Source: Cunninghamia lanceolata (Eukaryota; Streptophyta; Pinopsida; Cupressales; Cupressaceae). Taken from it: a stretch of DNA of 64,000 bases. Location: contig BSBN01000254.1 in NCBI GenBank assembly GCA_027924645.1, positions 13,393,501-13,457,500 of the forward strand, given 5' to 3'. This document shows, piece after piece, positions 46,169 through 58,208 of this stretch (the stretch's first letter is position 1; every line of letters starts with the position of its first letter). Both the position numbers and the translations under genes were made by a program. Under the pieces are notes generated by a model. That model was not told where the DNA came from and did no database searches. It saw only the letters and a list, made by a program, of their open reading frames with translations.

Positions 46169-49100
46169 ATGATGGCTACTCTGAATATAGTAAAGATTTC
46201 TGATAGACCTCACCCCACATTTAAGAAACATCCATACAAATCCTTGGAGGTAGATCCCCTAGGTGCATTTTCCAGTGTTCCGCATGGTGTTTTGCACACC
46301 GAAGATATTAGGGTTTATATACACGCAAATGTTGAAGAGTTTGGGGAATTCAAACTAAGAGATATCTATCACAAACAACTATTAAATGATTCATTTGAGC
46401 TAAAACCCCAATACAAGGGCCTCCAGAACAAGCATTTTGCACAATACATACATTTCCCCTGTTTTACAGAGGATGAATGGGTCAGGTACATTTTGAGCAG
46501 AATACATGACAACTTCATGTGGTTAAATGGACCTTTCAAAATCACAAAAGATGCCATCAGGGCAGTTACCGGATTACACTCATCCGGTGGGATTCTTGTT
46601 CTCAAATTTGTGAAGAATCAAACTATGAGTGAGGCTATCGGATCCAAGTTTGACAAAAGAGCAATGACAATAGATGGCATCTCTGATCCGGATGTCAAGT
46701 TTGCCTCCATGATCATTGGATATAAAATATATCATTCTAGCAGGGAAAACTCTGTACCTGGAACTGCCATATACACCACCTATGAAATGCTAAGAAAGGA
46801 TGCAGACTATGATCTTTGTCAGCTTCTCTTGAACCAACTCTTGGAGAATCTGTAGAAAATAAAGAAAGATAAAGAGAATTCATTCAAGTATGGTGGATTA
46901 ATAATGTGCTTGTTTTTCTACTTTATGATTGAGCTTCCCGGATGTAGTGGCTGGGTGTGGGAGAGTGATAGGCCAGTAGCTATCTAAATCAGAGATTATT
47001 TGCATGGACTTGGTGATAACAAAGCACAAAATATAGCTCTGTGGGGATACTTCAAGAACTTTCAGAACATGATGCAAGCAAGAGAAAGGATTCCCTAGTC
47101 TCTTGTTGAGAAATACAAAGACACAGTCTGTTTTATCGTAGAGACTGATCAATGCCTAATGGAGGCAGTAGAACCAAGGACAGTCTGGATCATACCCATG
47201 GGGTATGAAGTTGATGAACAGATTGTGGAGCTGCATGTTCAACACATGCTAAGTCAGCCAAAGGATTCAAAGGCAGAAAGGTTTGGAACCTTTGAGGAGC
47301 TGAGTGTAAAGATTCATGTGGAACTCAGAGAACCAGAGATCAAAAGGAAGGTGAGAAAAGAAGTAGAAAATATTGCCCAAGGCCTTGGCATCTCAAAGGA
47401 GGCACTTGATGCCCACAGGGAAAAGAGACAAAAGGCTGAGGAAGAGAAGAAAGAGGTAGAAAAGGGAAGCAAGGAAAGTGCTCTGGTAGAAACCTCAACC
47501 CAGACCAGATCATCAAAGAGATCTGCACCTGTCATAGCCAAAAGCTCAAAAACATCAAAACCAGAAGTTCAGGCATCCGGCAAAGGAGAGAAAAGGTCAA
47601 AGACAAAAGCCACAAGGGCTTATACAAGTCAAAGAGATGAAGAGGAAATTGAATCAAATGAGGGGGTAAAGGAAATAAAGAAGCAGAAGAAGAAAGGATC
47701 CAGTAAACCTTCCACAGGACAAGACAAGGAAGAAATGGCAGAGGAATTTGTTGAAAAGCCCACCTTGTCTTTAGAAAGTGTAATAAAATCAGTCACTGTG
47801 GATGGAAACCTTCAACCAATGGCTGAATTTTATGATGATTACAATGAGGCTGACCAAAAGATCCTGCAGGAAGCTATAGTCAAGTACCTGAACATTTATA
47901 ATAAGGCTATCATTGAAATTATATCTCTTATTCCTAAGAGCCTAGAAAAGGAGTTAGAAATGAGAAAGACAAATGCCATGGCAAAAGACCTTGAGATCCG
48001 GGAATAGATAGCTATTTAGCTATATCCTTCAATTGATCCCAAGACAATGAACATGGTATTCAAAGACTACAAGGATGAATTTAGGAGCAAAGCAAGGATG
48101 AATCAACTTATGCTTGGTGAGACCGACAAGGTTGCCAAGGACATAGAAGAGATTCTCCGAAAAGCCTTCAAAAGATTTAATCTTCCTATTGTAGAGGACT
48201 TGGGTACTGATCCCTCGACCACAAGTGTTGTAGGAGAGTCTTCTAAGAAAATAACAGAAGAAGCTATGAATACCGGTGCAGGGACAGCCAAGGACTTAGA
48301 ATCCTTTGTTCTAGAAAAGGAAGAGGTTGCCCAGGAATAGACTAACATCAGTCCTTCGGTTTGCCCTGCTGACTCCGGATCCAAAGGAGAAGAAAGAGTA
48401 AAGGAGAAAGAAGCAGAGGTGAAGGGAAAAGAGGATGATAGTGCAAAGGTTGTGCAAGGAGAGGAAGCTCCAAAAGACAGTTCAGTGATTGCAGAAGAAA
48501 AGAAAAATCTATCTCTGGCAAGAGACACTGCAGAATCAGTCAAGAACTTTTTGACAAAAGCAGCTATGGAGATTGATGAACCGGACCTATTAAAAGGGCC
48601 TCTGGACTTTGATTCTCTATCTCCAGTGCAAACAATGAAGATAGCTTCATTTGCCAATGTGAAGGCCAAAGAGAAGCTACTGAAATCTCACATGGAAGAC
48701 TATGAGCTTATAGAGGTAGCATCTAGAGTTTTGGAAAAGATCATGCCATCTTTTCAGAAGGATCCCTCAACATCCTCTTCTGGTAATCTCAAAACTCTAG
48801 TCAGCAGTGTTAATACACATTTTGATTCTCTAGAAAAATCAGCTGAAGAAAAGGTCCGGAAGGAGTTTTTGGATAAAAGATTCTCAGAGGTACAAGGTTT
48901 GATCATTAATGATAGGAGAAATATGAATATTGGGATAAAGAGCTTAGAGAATGCTCTTAAGGATGGTGGTGAAGTATACAAATTTTGTATTTCCTGGTCC
49001 AAAGCAACAGTGGAAATTGAGAAGAAAATAAAAGAGCAAGAGGATAAACTACTAAGTTTGTCTCAAAGTTTTGATCCTTTCTCTTCATCCATAGTAAATC

Positions 49101-49405
49101 AAGAGTGTTAGACTATTGCAATCGCAAATGCAATAAAGAATTTTGAGAAGGAGAATAAGAACATAATTAGCTGGATGGGTGAATTTAGAAGGATTATTAT
49201 CCCTAAGTTAGAGGCCATGCATGAGGCCATAAGTGATGCTCAGACTACCACCCAAACCAATGATCCAACAGATCTTAAGAGGGCAGAAGCTTTTGCATTT
49301 TTGTTGAGTGGTCACATCTCAATTTTGGATAAAATGAAGCAAAGTTGGGTTGCAGAACTCATCCAACTGAAAACAACTTTTGCAGACATACTACAGTATA
49401 TGTAA
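46169..49405 (+). pseudogene. Decayed 1,078-codon 3' reading frame of element C, function unknown
   Basis: A single frame from ATG 46169 to TAA 49403-49405 is interrupted only by stops at 46853 (TAG), 46985 (TAA), 47096 (TAG), 48005 (TAG), 48017 (TAG), 48338 (TAG) and 49109 (TAG). No frameshift is needed. The N-terminal ~330 codons look globular (words such as CFTEDEWVRYILSRIHDNF and ITKDAIRAVTGL). The middle (about 47370-47760) is Lys/Glu/Ser-rich and probably disordered. The rest is Glu/Lys/Leu helical, likely coiled coil. No signal peptide, clear membrane segment, RT, integrase or zinc finger is visible. It sits in the position of env-like ORFs, directly before the polypurine tract and 3' LTR. 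Long preservation of one frame argues that it was once translated. Confidence 0.65.
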
Positions 49406-49649
49406 GTATTGCATATGTATATACTTATGCGGCTAAGTATAGTAAATTTTTTGAAAATTTTGGTATGTGGACCCTACCCTTTGCCATTGATGTCAAAGGG
49501 GGAGTGAGGAGCAGTGAAAAATGAGGAATCCAACTAAGGGGGAGCTCTGGAAAATGTATATAAAAATAGAGCATCAGCCAAGGGGGAATATAGTGTAAAC
49601 ACTTAGTCATTTTTCACTAAGTGTTGCCATCAATGCCAAAGGGGGAGAT
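49406..49649 (+). other. Element C 3' non-coding and polypurine tract
   Basis: Contains several AAGGGGGAG words (about 49494, 49538, 49581 and 49638). The last, AAAGGGGGAGAT, abuts the LTR and is the probable plus-strand primer. Confidence 0.7.
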
Positions 49650-50740
49650 TGTTGGCAAGAGACACTATATGGATTCATGATTGTTGTCATTGATGGCAAC
49701 AAAGTTCATCCCACACATCCGTAGGACATGGTGTGTCTCTACTGGAAGTCAGAGTGAAGATTGTTGTGGTCCGGTAAACAAGAACAGAGCATGTGGCGAG
49801 GTCTGATAGACAGGTCTGGATCTCTCAAAGGAAGTATCTTGGTGAAGTACGGATTTGGGGAAGTCAAGAGGACTACCTTGAGTGATAGATTCCAAGGATT
49901 TAGCCTCCAGTGATAGATGAGGTAAAAGATATGAATACTTGAGTACTGGGTTCCTAAGTGACAGTGTGAACAGAGGAAGAACTGAATGACAGAACATCAG
50001 ACTATTTTTTGGATGTGTTACTGATGATGGAAAAGGTTCTTAAGGTGTAAGTTATGTATGGCTGACATGATTGATGACTTCTACAAGTATATGCTTGATC
50101 TGCATTACTTGGGGTACAAGGATTCAGCCGACAGATCAAAGTTTGGAAAAGATTGACTATTCCGGGTGCCAACTTGAAAGGTGATGAAATCACTTGTACG
50201 GATATATATGCATGATGGATTTAGTTGTGAAGGGAATTATGCATGTCAATAATGTGTGAATAAAAGTAGAAGAGCAGAGCATAAGTAGTAAGGAAGATTT
50301 GGTATGTGAAAGGAAAGAAGCATTAAAGAAGAGGAAAGATGAAGTGTACTAGATCAGTGTATTAAGCCTAACTAGATCTAAACTCCAGCATTGGTAGATG
50401 CTCCCAATCAGTTCAAGTATTGTATAACACTCTTTTTGTAGACAGTGAGTCTCTTGTAGGTAGTGTGCCTCTTGTGAGCAGTGTGCCCGAGCAGTGAGCC
50501 CTAATTGGCAAGTGCCATTTTGTTTTTCCCTATTCTTCTAATAGAGAATAATCTTTGGGTTAGTCATCCCATGGTTTTCTCCCTTAACAGGGTTTCCATG
50601 TCAAAAATATTGTGTCATGTGTATCTCCATTTCATGGTTATGTTTGCTTGCTTGAATTAATGCTACATTGATTAATAAGAAAGTTCAGAAAGAAGAAATA
50701 ATTAGGATAACTGATTCACCCCCCCTCTCAGTTATCAACA
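49650..50740 (+). repeat. Element C 3' LTR
   Basis: 1,091 bp, TGTTGGCAAGAG...GTTATCAACA, followed by TAAGG. It differs from the 5' copy by scattered substitutions and a few indels, a few percent by eye. Confidence 0.93.
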
Positions 50741-50745
50741 TAAGG

Positions 50746-51822
50746 TTCATATCATTCTCCAGTTGAATTTGTTCATGATTTAGTGGTCTGCAAGTTGATT
50801 TCTTGAGTTGCAGTGTATGACAGAGTTGGTTGAGTGCTCCGGTGTGAACTTTCTTCAAGTAAAAAATATTGCAAAGTAGTTTGTTGGTTTTCAGGATGCC
50901 TTAAGATGTTTGTGGAAGATTCTAAAGTGTGTTCAAGCATTGTATGTGAACTATGAGCCATATCTTTCCTTCAGGAAGTGTGTACTTAAAAAGTTCATTC
51001 TATTACATAGGTTTGGCCAACCTTGTGTGTTTGCACTAATTGTGGAGTTGCTTCGATGACTGTAAAAGCATGGTGTAGCTTGTATGAGTGGATTTAGGTC
51101 TGAGATAAGGAGTGTTGTGGTCCACATTCATTCCTTTCCACTGCAGGAATGTTTTACAATTGACCTAATTTGAATTTGCATAAGCAAGGTGTTGTGCCAA
51201 CCTTGGAGAATGCTTTCAAGATTGATGATGGTATAAATAAGTGTCAAGGAATCATGATTGGGTCTGTGTGCAATGGATATGATGTGAATAATTGTGTGGT
51301 GAGTGTGGTGCAGTACAAGCCTTCATGTGTTAGATTGCTAGATACAGTGAGCAGAAGGTGTCTACAATTCTTTAGTGATTTTGTGGATGTGATGTTAGTG
51401 TTGTGGTGAATATTGAGCTTCATTGTAACTGTACTCCATGCATATGTTAGATGCAATTATAACAGTTCAGTTCTAGTAGTGACCCACCTCTTCTATCTCT
51501 TTCTTTTAGGATAGTGAGTCCTTGGGCACCGAGCCCTTTGGCAGTGAGGCTTTCTTTTGGGTAGTGAGCCCCTCTGATAGTGAGCCTCTTTGTAATTCGT
51601 TGTTGTTCTTACTTTATATTGTGAGATAATCCTCACTATGGTTTTCCCTTCTTGGGTTTTCCACGCAAATCTGGTGTTAATGTGATATGAGTTGTGGTTG
51701 CTCACTTTATGCTTAATTTTATTTACCACAATTAAATATGTCAAATGGATTAAATGTTTTATATGTAAATGGTTTAAGAGAATACTGATTTAGCCCCCTC
51801 TTAGTATTCTAGGTGTTCAACA
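50746..51822 (+). repeat. Copia A 5' LTR, piece 3
   Basis: Matches 57119-58203 of the 3' LTR and ends GGTGTTCAACA. The frame at 51170-51409 is a by-product. Contains AGTGAGCC-type words at about 51510-51595. Confidence 0.85.
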
Positions 51823-51837
51823 ATTGGTATCAGAACC
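51823..51837 (+). other. Primer binding site of copia A
   Basis: ATTGGTATCAGAACC, initiator-Met tRNA type (TGGTATCAGAGC expected) with one change, directly after the LTR. Confidence 0.75.
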
Positions 51838-51890
51838 AAGTCCATTGGAAGAAGCCTAACCACTTAAGGAAGATCTTGGAAATTGAACAC

Positions 51891-53083
51891 ATGGGTGCTA
51901 TAATATTTCCTACTCCTCTGGAAGAGATTCCTTTTGTTAATCTCAAAAAATAAAATTACATACTTGACAAAGCTGAAGAACTCAATGCTACTTGTGAAGA
52001 TCTTGAAAAGACAGAAAGTGAAATCAAAGACCTAAAGGAAATTGTCAGAGAAGCAGATGAATGCATCAGAAAATTGAGAGAGCAAGCCAAAAAGTTTAAA
52101 GAAAGGCATAAGGAAGTCAATGAACAATTGAAGAAAGTAAATGAGTCTATTAGTAGTCTAAAGGTGCATGTTGAGGAAAAGACAAGAATTGAGAAATGTC
52201 TTAATGTTGTGATGAAAAGAAAATCAGATGAATGTGCAAGGCTTGAACAAGAAGTTGTGAGTCTGAGATTTGATCTAGAGAAGGCAAGGATGGATGAAGA
52301 CAAATTGAGGATAAGTTCTACAAAGCTTGATGAATTGATTGCAAGTCAAAAAAGTCCAAATGATAAAGAGGATTTAGAACTTGAAAAAGGTGAAAGTTGA
52401 AAATTAGATCAGACTTCAAATCAAAGAAACAATGCCAAGTAAATTCGGAATCAAATGAATATTTCTAGAAGACCTCTGGTTAGACAACCAAATGCTTAAA
52501 GGTACCCATCTTTCAATGGCTTTTGTCACTTTTGCATTATGTATGGACACAAAACAATAGAATGTAGAAGTAGAAGGAATCAGAAAATGTTCCATCTTTC
52601 TCTGGTCAATGCTTTACATGCAATAAAGTCGGTCATAAAGCTATTGAATGCAAAAGTAAAGTGAGTCAAAACTCTATTAGGTGTCATGCATGCAATAAGA
52701 TGGGACATAGAGCTAGTGAGTGTAGAAGTCAAATGAGGAATGACTATAAAAAGGATAGAATGGTTCAATCTATCAATGGCTACTGTTATGTATGAAATAG
52801 ATTTGGGCATAAAGCTAATCAGTGTAAATCCAAAATTAATGGAAGGAATATTAGTCTGAGGAATGTTGTATGTCACAACTATAATAGACCTAGACACATA
52901 TCCAAATTTTGTAGAAATAGAAACATGAAGAAGGGTAATCTGGTGAAGAGGAACAAAACAATACAAAGGTTGATCTAGCAAAGACCAAGAAAGAAATGAA
53001 AAAGATTTTGATAAAGATGAATGCATCAAAAGTTATTGGTGAGCCTATACTAGCATCTGGTGTAGATATTTCCTCCAAAAACT
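51891..53083 (+). pseudogene. Decayed gag of copia A
   Basis: From ATG 51891. Coiled-coil Glu/Lys-rich part with the 52074-52400 segment still open, then a KGES linker with stop, and four to five knuckle-like repeats between about 52525 and 52920 (C-H-x-C, C-x2-C, G-H, E-C) in shifting frames. The end reads ISSKN then TAA at 53083, the same place as the gag of element C, so A and C are related lineages. Like C, it lacks a typical N-terminal capsid domain. Confidence 0.65.
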
Positions 53084-54009
53084 AAGATGAGAGCTTTGGC
53101 CTTGGGGGAGCTTTAATGAAAATCCTTCGTCCCCTACCAAAAGAATGGTGTTGATGCCTCAACACGAAAGTATGAAATGAAGATTGACATCCTTAATCTT
53201 TTGGAAGTTTACAGAGCATTTGAAGATCAAGAGTTGAGTTAAGCAAAAGAAGAGATGAAGGTATTCTAGAGTCTGGCTTGGAACCTATAAAGAAAAATCT
53301 ACTAAGGTGTACCTTAAGCACAAAGAGAAAGAAATGAAAGAGCATGTTGAAGAGATGATGGCACAAAAGGACCCTGAGGAGAAATTCAGGGATACATCTA
53401 AATATAAAATGGAATCATCAAGAATAAGGTCAACAAGGACCTCTAACCTCTCTATTATTGTGCCTAATATCTCCAGAGGCTTGCCTACAGTTAGGCCTGC
53501 GGAGAATGATGCAACCAGCGCTTTTGTCCAACAACAATTTTGTAGAGAAAAGAAGAGTAAAGGGATAAGTAGTATGTGATTCATGATGATATTCAAGATG
53601 AAGAGGAAGAAGAAGAAGGACCCATACTGGCTTGGAAGTAAAGAGAAGTCTATTATCGCTAAAGAAGAGACACAAGTAAAAAGGACGTTAGGGCTCGTAG
53701 TTACAAGAGAAGTTTCATGGGCTCAGGGGGAGTCATTTCTAGAAATTCATCATCAAATCTTCATTATGATTAAAGTAAACAGCATATAGATGATCTTAAC
53801 AAAAGTCCAATGCATTTGAAGGAACTAATAAATTAAGGTCTCTATGGGATTTTTGAATGATTTAGAGATATTCTCCATGAAGGGGAAATTGACAATCAAG
53901 TATAGTTTTTTATTGAAGTTGAGGGTGTTGAATTGGACCTAGTAGAGCAAGAAAATCAACTAACACATGATTTTCTCCTAGAAGATGAACTTGTTCAAGT
54001 TGAAAGGAC
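53084..54009 (+). other. Copia A, degenerate region between gag and pol
   Basis: The open piece 53307-53579 is Lys/Glu-rich with no recognised family. The gag-pre-integrase and most of the integrase core (zinc finger and DDE) that should be here are missing or unrecognisable, so a deletion is likely. Confidence 0.4.
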
Positions 54010-56122
54010 AATGATAAAAGAAACAAATCTACCAGAGGTCTACTAGAGAGAAGCAGTTTATACCATTGTCTATATGCCAAACAAAGTGCAAACAAGAATA
54101 AACAATACAAAGACCCCTTATGGATTATGGTATGGAAGGATTCCTACTATTAAATATTTCAAAGTGTTTGGAGGCAAAAGTTATATCATAAGGGATGAAG
54201 AAAATTTGGGAAAGTTTGATGCAAGATCTGATGAAGGTATCTTCCTCGGATACTCTAACAAAAGCAAAGCTTACCGGTGCTATAACAAGATGCTAAGATG
54301 GATTGTTGAGAGTGCGAATGACAAAGTTGATGAAGATCTATAGATGAACTAAGAGGTGAATGGATATGAATCAGATGAGTCCTTACATAGTAAAGAAGAA
54401 AAAGATAAAGAAAAGGAAGTGCAAGTTCAAGAGGAAGAAGCTCTGGAGAGGACTCCTAAGACCCCCAAGTATGTAAAAAAGCATCATTCTAAAGATCAAA
54501 TCATTAGTGACAAGAACAATGGTGTGCTAACAAGAAGGAAAGCTATTGAAGAACATGTAAATCTATGTTTACTCTCTAAAGTTGAACCTAAAATAGTGAC
54601 TGAAGCATATAAGGATAAGTATTGGATCAAGGATATGGAAGAAGAACTAATGCAGATTAAAAAGAATCAGACTTGGGAATTTGTCCCAAAACTAGTAAAC
54701 AAGAATGTGATTGGAACTAAGTGGGTATTCTAGAACCAACTGAATGAGAACATTTGGAGAAGTGGTAAGAAACAAGGCAAGGCTTGTGTGTAAAGGTTAC
54801 TCACAAGTAGAAGGAATAGACTATGAGGAAACTTATGCTTCGATGCCAAGAATGGATGCCATCAAGATGTTTCTAGCTTTTCCAGCACATAAGGATTTCA
54901 AAGTATATCAAATGGATGTAAATTTTGCTTTCTTGAATGATGAGTTGGAAGAAGAAGTTTACATAGAACAACTAGATGGATTTCAATTATAAGATGAACT
55001 TGACATGGTTTGCAAGTTGAATAAGGCATTGTATGGTTTGAAGCAAGCCCCTAAAGCTTGGTATGCAAGGTTAGACAGGTATTTATTACAATAAGGATTC
55101 AATAAAGTCATTGCAAATAGTAATTTGTACATCAAAGTTGGAGAAGATCAAATTCTGATTGTGGAAGTGTATGTAGATGATATAATCTTTCAAGGAAATG
55201 AAAGTATGTGTAAGAGTTTTATAGATGAAATGCAGAAAGAATTTGAGATGTCAATGTGTGGAGAAATGAAGTTCTTCCTTGGGCTATAGATCAATTAGTC
55301 AGGTAAAGGCATTTTTATTTCACAATCAAAGTATGTCAAGGAAATGTTAAAGAAGTTTGGGATGGAAGACTCCAAACTACTATGTACCCCTATATCAATT
55401 AGTTGCAAGGTGAGTAAGAATCATGAATCTCCTAAGGCTGATCAGATCAGTTATAGTTCAATGATTGGAGGATTGTTATACTTAACTAATACTAGACCAG
55501 ATATTAAATGCATGCAGTTTATCTTGTGGCTAGATTTCAAGAAGATCCCAGAGAGTCACATGTTGCAGCAGTGAAGAGGGTATTCAGATATTTAAAGGGC
55601 ACTCTAGATCATGGCTTGTAGTATCCAAAGGATAATGACTTTGCTCTAAGTCTTTACATAGATGCAGATTAGGTTGGTTGTGTAGATGACAGGGAAAGTA
55701 CAAGTGGTGGTGCATTATTTCTTGTAGGTAGAGTGGTCTCATGGTTAAGTAAGAAGCAGGATTCAGTATCTTTGTCTACTGCAGAGGCATAATACATTGC
55801 AGTAGCATCTTGCTGCACACATGTGTTGTGGATGAGGCAAATCTTGAAGGATATCGAAGTGGTATATGATGAACCTACTCCTATCTTTTGTGATAATACA
55901 AGTTCTATGAACATTTCAATGAATCTGGTAATGCATTCAAGGATAAAATACATATCAATCTGATCTCACTTTTTGAGAGAGAAGGTTGCAAAGAAAGAAG
56001 TAAATCTTGAGTATGTGCCTACAAAGGATGAGGTTGCTAATATATTCACCAAGGTTCTTCCTAAGAATACATTTGAGTATCTCCAGGAGAAGTTAAGGGT
56101 TATTGCCCCTCATTTGAACTAG
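54010..56122 (+). pseudogene. pol: Decayed copia pol: integrase tail, reverse transcriptase, RNase H
   Basis: The integrase C-terminal region (54010-54340) has the copia words KTPYGLWYGR, KVFGGK and GIFLGYS. The linker and RT follow (54580-55290), with [29 protein letters not shown] [13 protein letters not shown], and the YVDD active site at 55170-55181. RNase H (55640-56060) shows STSGGALFLVG, SKKQDSVSLSTAEA and a terminal HPLP-type end LRVIAPHLN. TAG at 56120-56122 is probably the natural stop. Many in-frame stops (for example 54732, 55093 and 55287) and a frameshift make it inactive. The order integrase before RT identifies Ty1/copia. Confidence 0.85.
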
Positions 56123-56539
56123 ATGCATAAGGAGATGCATCAATCTAGTGGATTTCAAGTTTCATTCCTTATTCTAGACTAATTTTGGTGGCTACCTCTT
56201 AGGGGTAGTAGGTAGTGGTGATGTTGGTTGTGGAACTCAGAGGGAGCATGCATAGCAGTAAAAGAAATGATGTTGTAGAGCAGTAGTAAGTAGGTACAAG
56301 GTTAAGCAATTGTCTAAAAGTAACAATTGAAAAAGAAATGTGTAGCCATTTTCCATTGAAGTCAAAGGTGGAGAGAGAGCAATGTGAAAAAGAAAAAGAG
56401 TCAGTGGTCTAGGAGAGAGAGTAAGATGTGCAAAAGAAAGAAAGAAAGGGGGAGAGTAAGAAAGAAAAGAAGTTTGGTGTAGAAATGTGTCTTGATGATT
56501 TTTCACATTATATGTTTCCATCAATGACAAAGGGGATAT
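56123..56539 (+). other. Copia A 3' non-coding and polypurine tract
   Basis: Purine-rich (GAAAGAAAGAAAGGGGGAGAG near 56427). AAAGGGGATAT at about 56529-56539 abuts the 3' LTR. Confidence 0.6.
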
Positions 56540-58203
56540 TATTGCAAGTATGTGTAATCGGTGTTGTCATTGATGTCAACAAGCTTGTGTTTTCATTGGT
56601 GTCAACTATGTCAATTATGAGTAAGAAATAAGTACAAGAGTATGAGTAGTCTGTGTTGAGTTGATACTATCCCTGATGTTGAGGTTGTTGCATTGGTATG
56701 AGCTATTTGGTTGAGTTTATTTGTCGAAGATGATTTGGCTACTTTGAAGAGGTGTTGAAGATGTCAAGAATATACTTTTGTTGGCTGGGTTCCAAGTCCT
56801 TTTGAGAAAATTTGATTAATTAAGGAAACAATGTATTGAAGTGGCATTCCAGTGTATAGAGTAGTGTTCTAGTTTTGTTCTACATTTCCTCTATGTGAAA
56901 GGTGTGTCTTTGTGTTTTGGATATGTTGTTTAGGGATGTTTAGAGATTTTATATTCAAAGCTTTGTGCTTCGATTAGCTATGCAGAGCAAGTTGTGTTCA
57001 CCAGTGTGTGGACTATGTTTTTGAGAGTTACTAAGGTATCTGGGAGAAATGTCTTTGCTTTGCATTCCTCCACAAAGAGGTTTTAGGTCTTGTGGTTCTA
57101 GAATTCTACTTATAAGGTTCATATCCTTCTCCAGTTGAATTTGTTCATGATTTGGTGGTCCACAAGTTGATTTCTTGAGTTGCAGTGTATGACAGAGTTG
57201 GTTGAGTTCTCTAGTGTGAACATTCTTCAAGTAAAAGTTGTTGTGGAGGAGTTTTTTGTTTTTTAGGTTGCCTTAAGATACTTATGGAAGATTCTAGAGT
57301 ATGTTCAAGTGTTTTGTGTGATCTGCGATCCGTATCTTGTCTTGAGGAAGCGTGTACTTAAAAAGTTCATTGTATTACATAGGTTTGGCCAACCCTGTGT
57401 GTTTGCACTAATTACGGAGCTGCTTTGATGATTGTAAAAGCATGGTGTAGCATGTATGAGTTGATTTAGGTTTGAGCTAAGGAGTGTTGTGGTCTGCATT
57501 CATTCCTTTCCACCGCAGGAATGCTTTGGCGTCAACCTAATTTGAATTTGCATAAGGAAGGTGTTGTGCCGACCTTGGAGAATGCTTTCAAGGTTGATGA
57601 TGGTATAAATAAGTGTTAAGGAATTGTGATTGGGTGTGTGTACAAATGATATGATGTGAATAATAGTATGGTGATTTTGTGGTGCAGTACAAGCCTTCTT
57701 TTATTAGATTACTGGATGCAGTGAGCAGAAGGTGTCTGCAATTCTTTAGTTATGTTACGGATGTGATGTTAGTGTTGTGGTGAATATTGAGCTTCATTAG
57801 AACTGTACATACTCCATGCATATGTTAGATGCAGTTATAATAGTTCAATTTTGGTAGTGAGCCACCTCTCCTATCTCTTTCTTTTAGGACAATGAGTCCT
57901 CGGGCAATGAGCCCTTTGGTCATGAGCCTTTCTCTTGGGCAATGAACCCCTCTAGAAGTGAGCCTCTTTGTAAGTTGGTGTTGTTCTTAATTTATATTGT
58001 GAGTTAATCCTCACCCTAGTTTTTCCCTTCTTGGACTTTCCACGTAAATCTAGTGTTCATGTGTTATGAGTTGTGGTTGCTTTCTTTATGCTTAATTTTC
58101 TTTACTACAATTAAATGTCAAATGGATTAAATGTTTGATATGTAAATAGTTTAAGAGAATACTGATTCACCTCCCCCCCTCTCAGTATTCTAGGTGTTCA
58201 ACA
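56540..58203 (+). repeat. Copia A 3' LTR
   Basis: 1,664 bp. Starts TATTGCAAG (TG changed to TA against the 5' copy), ends GGTGTTCAACA, followed by AGAAG. Contains AGTGAGCC-type words at about 57890-57970 and a C-rich CTCCCCCCCTCTCAG near the end. Confidence 0.88.
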
Positions 58204-58208
58204 AGAAG

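Larger units (their letters stand above)
33920..50740 (+). mobile_element. Element C: pol-less copia-type LTR retrotransposon
   Basis: LTRs at 33920-35008 and 49650-50740, target duplication TAAGG (33915-33919 and 50741-50745), initiator-Met-type primer site ATTGGTATCAGAGC (35009-35022) and a classic purine tract AAAGGGGGAGAT (49638-49649). Inside are a gag-like gene (35074-36252) and a decayed 1,078-codon frame (46169-49405). Element D is inserted between them. Once D is removed only about 380 bp separate the two genes, so no integrase, RT or RNase H was present. Confidence 0.9.
24502..58203 (+). mobile_element. Copia element A, old, with two insertions in its 5' LTR
   Basis: Target duplication AGAAG at 24497-24501 and 58204-58208. 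The 5' LTR is in three pieces (24502-24893, 33732-33919, 50746-51822) that add up to about 1,657 bp, against 1,664 bp for the intact 3' LTR. Internal parts are an initiator-Met-type primer site, a gag relic (51891-53083) and a pol relic (54010-56122). Without insertions B and C it would be about 8 kb. Confidence 0.88.

Noticed and set aside
48103..48669. 188-codon minus-strand Ser/Phe-rich frame
   Set aside because: Antisense shadow of the Lys/Glu-rich 3' frame of element C.
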